NCBI GenBank assembly: GCA_937951955.1
Contig: CALGAD010000146.1
Span: 1-24,677, forward strand
Length of the DNA stretch: 24,677 bases
Source of the DNA: an uncultured Bacillaceae bacterium
Lineage (GTDB): Bacteria > Bacillota > Bacilli > Bacillales > Caldibacillaceae
Direction: 5' to 3'
Shown here piece after piece: positions 22,404 through 24,677 of this stretch. The notes under the pieces were generated by a model. That model saw only the letters and a program-made list of their open reading frames with translations, made no database searches and was not told where the DNA came from. Positions within the stretch are counted from its first letter, which is position 1. Each line of letters opens with the position of its first letter. The translations under genes and the position numbers were made by a program.

Positions 22404-24503
22404 TTAAACCTTAAATTGATCCAGAATCTTCTGCAGTTCTTCAGATAAATCTTTTAATTCATCGGCTCTTGATACGAGGGAATCGCTAATATTCGTCTGC
22501 TCTTCCGTGGATGCTGTCAATTCTTCACTTATTGCCGAAGATTCTTCGGCGGTTGCACTTACTTCGCTAATCGTTTCATAAAGCTCCTCCTGGGAGTTGC
22601 GCAATTGACGAATGGAACGGGAAACATGTGCAATTTTCTCTGTATATTCGTTCATCCGGTTTTCCACTTGTTGTAAAATTTCATTCGTTTCCGTCGCTTT
22701 ATCAACCTGTTCTTTAAAAATTGGACTTGCTTCTTCCAGCAATGCGATTGTCTCGTTTACATTTTGAATAATTTCTGCAGTGATTTTTCCAACGGTTTCA
22801 ATCGATTCCTGAGATTGGGAAGACAGACTTCGAATTTCATTGGCAACGACGGCAAAACCTCTACCGGCTTCTCCGGCCCTGGCAGCTTCAATTGCCGCAT
22901 TTAACGCCAGCAAATTCGTTTGATCTGCGATACTTGTTAAAATGTCCATGATCTCACTAATTTGGTTCGTACTATTTCGTAAACTAGCGGTTGTATCCCG
23001 TAATGTCAGCGTCATTTGTTCGGTATGTGTCGTCTGCTCAACCATTTCCTGCATTTTTTGTACACCGGCATGGCTGCTTTCCTGGATTTGTTGTGCATAT
23101 TTTTCCATTTCTTGATTAATGTTGTACACATTTTCTACTTCATGATTAATTTTTTCCGCCAGGAGATTACCGTTTTCAGCCTTTTCCGTCAAATTCACCG
23201 CTCCACCGGTAATCTCTTCCGATGCAGCAGCCACTTCCCTGGCCGCTTCCAATTGCAGCTGGGATATTTCTGTTAATTCTGTGGCCACATGTAATACTTT
23301 TCGCGCTGCCTCTCTCGTTTTTCTTACCATCGCGGCGGTTTTCTCCAGCATCTCATTAAAACTTACAGCCAGGAGACCAAATTCATCTTTGCGATTCGTA
23401 AATTGTGAGCGCACACTGAAATCTCCCTCTTCTGCAGCGGCCATCAGTTCCGTAATCTCTCCCACTGGGCGTCCGACCATATTCGCCACTCTTCTTCCTG
23501 TGAAAATTGACACAATCACCGCCAAAATAATAATGCTTGCTGTGATGGACATGATCGATTGTGTATCTTCCGTCAACTCTTTAGCATGAACGGCCCCGGT
23601 TAAATACCAATCGGTCTTTTCCGGTTTGTATTGGAAGATAATATGTCCATCCTTTTCAAAGGAATGGACGGCTTCATTTGGGAGAATAGGGTAATGATTG
23701 TCCTGACCGATTTCTTCCTCATCAAAGGAAAATACAACCCGATTGTTTTCGTCAACGATTTTTACTGAACCGTCTTCACCGAAGGAAATATCCTGAAAGT
23801 TTTCTTTGAATAAATCGGTGCTTAGTTCAAAGAGGATAATAAATGTTTGTCTACCGCTCGTTACAGTTTTTGCAAACTTAACCGTATTGATCGAAAAACC
23901 CGAGTTCGATTCGCCTAATTTTTCCCCGGCACCTATCCAGACAGTATCTTCACCCGACTCAAGCGCTACCCGATACCAATCGGAATTCATGATCGCTTCC
24001 TGCTCCTCGCTCTTGATATACTGCGGGGATATAATCATATTATGGTCGGGAATGAGTAAATGTAGGGACAAATTTTTATCGACAATCGAAGTATTTAACA
24101 ATATATCCTGTACTTTATTCAGGAGAATCGTATTCTTACCAGTCGATTCCCCATCGTTGTTAAATAAGCCGTGTAGATGATCATGAAGTTCTTCGTTCAG
24201 GGCGAAATCGACCGTAAGTTGATTGTACTGTTCAAACATATACTCTAGCTTTTTACCCGCTTGAATAATCGTCTGTTCCGAGGCATCCCTTACTTTATCT
24301 TCGATAATGGTATTGGCTAAATAATAAGAGGATATTCCAACTGTGGCAACGCCGACTAAAACGGTGATAATGAAACTGAGAAAAACTCTCCTGCCGATGG
24401 ATACTTTTGTTTTAAGATTGGTACTTGTTTTCTGTTGCTTTCGTTTCAATCTATGTTTTAACTTCTGGATGTATTGTTGCGGTGAAAAGTTTTGAAGACG
24501 CAT
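22404..24503 (-). CDS. methyl-accepting chemotaxis protein
   Basis: A 699-residue transmembrane chemoreceptor. A basic cytoplasmic start (1-38) is followed by membrane helix 1 (about 39-62), an extracellular sensing domain of about 250 residues that looks like a dCache-type domain (DWYRVALESGEDTVWIGAGE, KFAKTV, GSVKIVDENNRVVFS), membrane helix 2 (about 318-336), and a HAMP domain (RPVGEITELMAAAEEGDFSV, NEMLEK). The long signalling coiled coil has the invariant hairpin tip DQTNLLALNAAIEAARAGEA near 527-546, then GRGFAVVANEIRSL. It signals to CheA-CheW to control motility; the ligand is unknown. No C-terminal CheR-binding pentapeptide is seen. The start is ATG, 8 nt after AAGGAAG. A sigma-D motility promoter was not found. 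Confidence 0.96.
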   Translation of the reverse strand: MRLQNFSPQQYIQKLKHRLKRKQQKTSTNLKTKVSIGRRVFLSFIITVLVGVATVGISSYYLANTIIEDKVRDASEQTIIQAGKKLEYMFEQYNQLTVDFALNEELHDHLHGLFNNDGESTGKNTILLNKVQDILLNTSIVDKNLSLHLLIPDHNMIISPQYIKSEEQEAIMNSDWYRVALESGEDTVWIGAGEKLGESNSGFSINTVKFAKTVTSGRQTFIILFELSTDLFKENFQDISFGEDGSVKIVDENNRVVFSFDEEEIGQDNHYPILPNEAVHSFEKDGHIIFQYKPEKTDWYLTGAVHAKELTEDTQSIMSITASIIILAVIVSIFTGRRVANMVGRPVGEITELMAAAEEGDFSVRSQFTNRKDEFGLLAVSFNEMLEKTAAMVRKTREAARKVLHVATELTEISQLQLEAAREVAAASEEITGGAVNLTEKAENGNLLAEKINHEVENVYNINQEMEKYAQQIQESSHAGVQKMQEMVEQTTHTEQMTLTLRDTTASLRNSTNQISEIMDILTSIADQTNLLALNAAIEAARAGEAGRGFAVVANEIRSLSSQSQESIETVGKITAEIIQNVNETIALLEEASPIFKEQVDKATETNEILQQVENRMNEYTEKIAHVSRSIRQLRNSQEELYETISEVSATAEESSAISEELTASTEEQTNISDSLVSRADELKDLSEELQKILDQFKV

Positions 24504-24677
24504 TCATTTTCTTCCTTTCCACGTGAACTATATATTTTTTGAGAAGATTAAACGGTATTCTAAAACGTTTTTGAAAATCTAGTCATTGTCTCTTTGTTTT
24601 CTCCACTCCTTTACCCAGTTTCGCACGATTGCAATGGTGCTTTATTCCTAAATCAAATTAAAATTTCCTATTAAATT

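Noticed and set aside
24604..24670. Possible tail of another gene upstream of the chemoreceptor (minus strand, VRNWVKEWRKQRDND)
   Set aside because: The frame has a stop only about 20 codons upstream, so it cannot be a clean C-terminus; chance is likely.
24504..24677. Sigma-D motility promoter for the chemoreceptor
   Set aside because: No TAAA-N15-GCCGATAT-like pair was found; no convincing sigma-A promoter either.

Overview
The window reads as a chromosomal segment of a low-GC Gram-positive bacterium of the Bacillaceae type. Reasons: strong AGGAGG-type ribosome sites, frequent GTG and TTG starts, sigma-A promoters, CcpA (cre)-like sites, a maltose PTS cluster very close to the Bacillus subtilis mal/glv genes, and a GlcT/LicT-type antiterminator. 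No phage, insertion sequence or CRISPR array was seen. I do not name a species.

The main theme is PTS sugar uptake. (1) Positions 1-3250, minus strand: a glucose-superfamily EIICB permease, the ManNAc-6-phosphate epimerase NanE and an RpiR-family regulator cut by the window edge. The permease promoter carries a perfect 15-bp inverted repeat over the expected transcription start. (2) 5879-8450, minus strand: a GlcT-like antiterminator followed by a NagP-like GlcNAc/glucose EIICB. Between them lie a promoter, a cre-like site, a RAT-like antiterminator hairpin and an overlapping long terminator, so the whole antitermination switch is visible. (3) 14431-19421, plus strand: malP (maltose EIICB), malA (6-phospho-alpha-glucosidase), malR (RpiR-type regulator), an unrecognised four-helix membrane protein and a free-standing EIIA-Glc. 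None of the three EIICB permeases has its own EIIA domain, so this EIIA may serve all of them.

Between these lie housekeeping and accessory genes: a RimJ/RimL-type acetyltransferase and a DUF4260 membrane protein (3308-4265), proC (4980-5786), a YgbA-like cysteine-rich protein (8531-8857), a fused ABC ATPase/FtsX-type permease (9034-11358), an NmrA/YtfG-type oxidoreductase (11448-12335), a classical SDR (13013-13777) and tRNA-Leu(CAG) (13917-14000). The right end is all minus strand: a DUF4349 lipoprotein, a Nudix hydrolase, an EamA exporter and a methyl-accepting chemotaxis protein.

Two gene-poor stretches (4266-4979 and 12336-13012) hold what look like decayed coding fragments. The first also holds an eight-copy array of a CGAAA motif repeated about every 21 bp just upstream of proC. 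That array, the antitermination switch and the unknown membrane gene in the maltose cluster are the most notable items.
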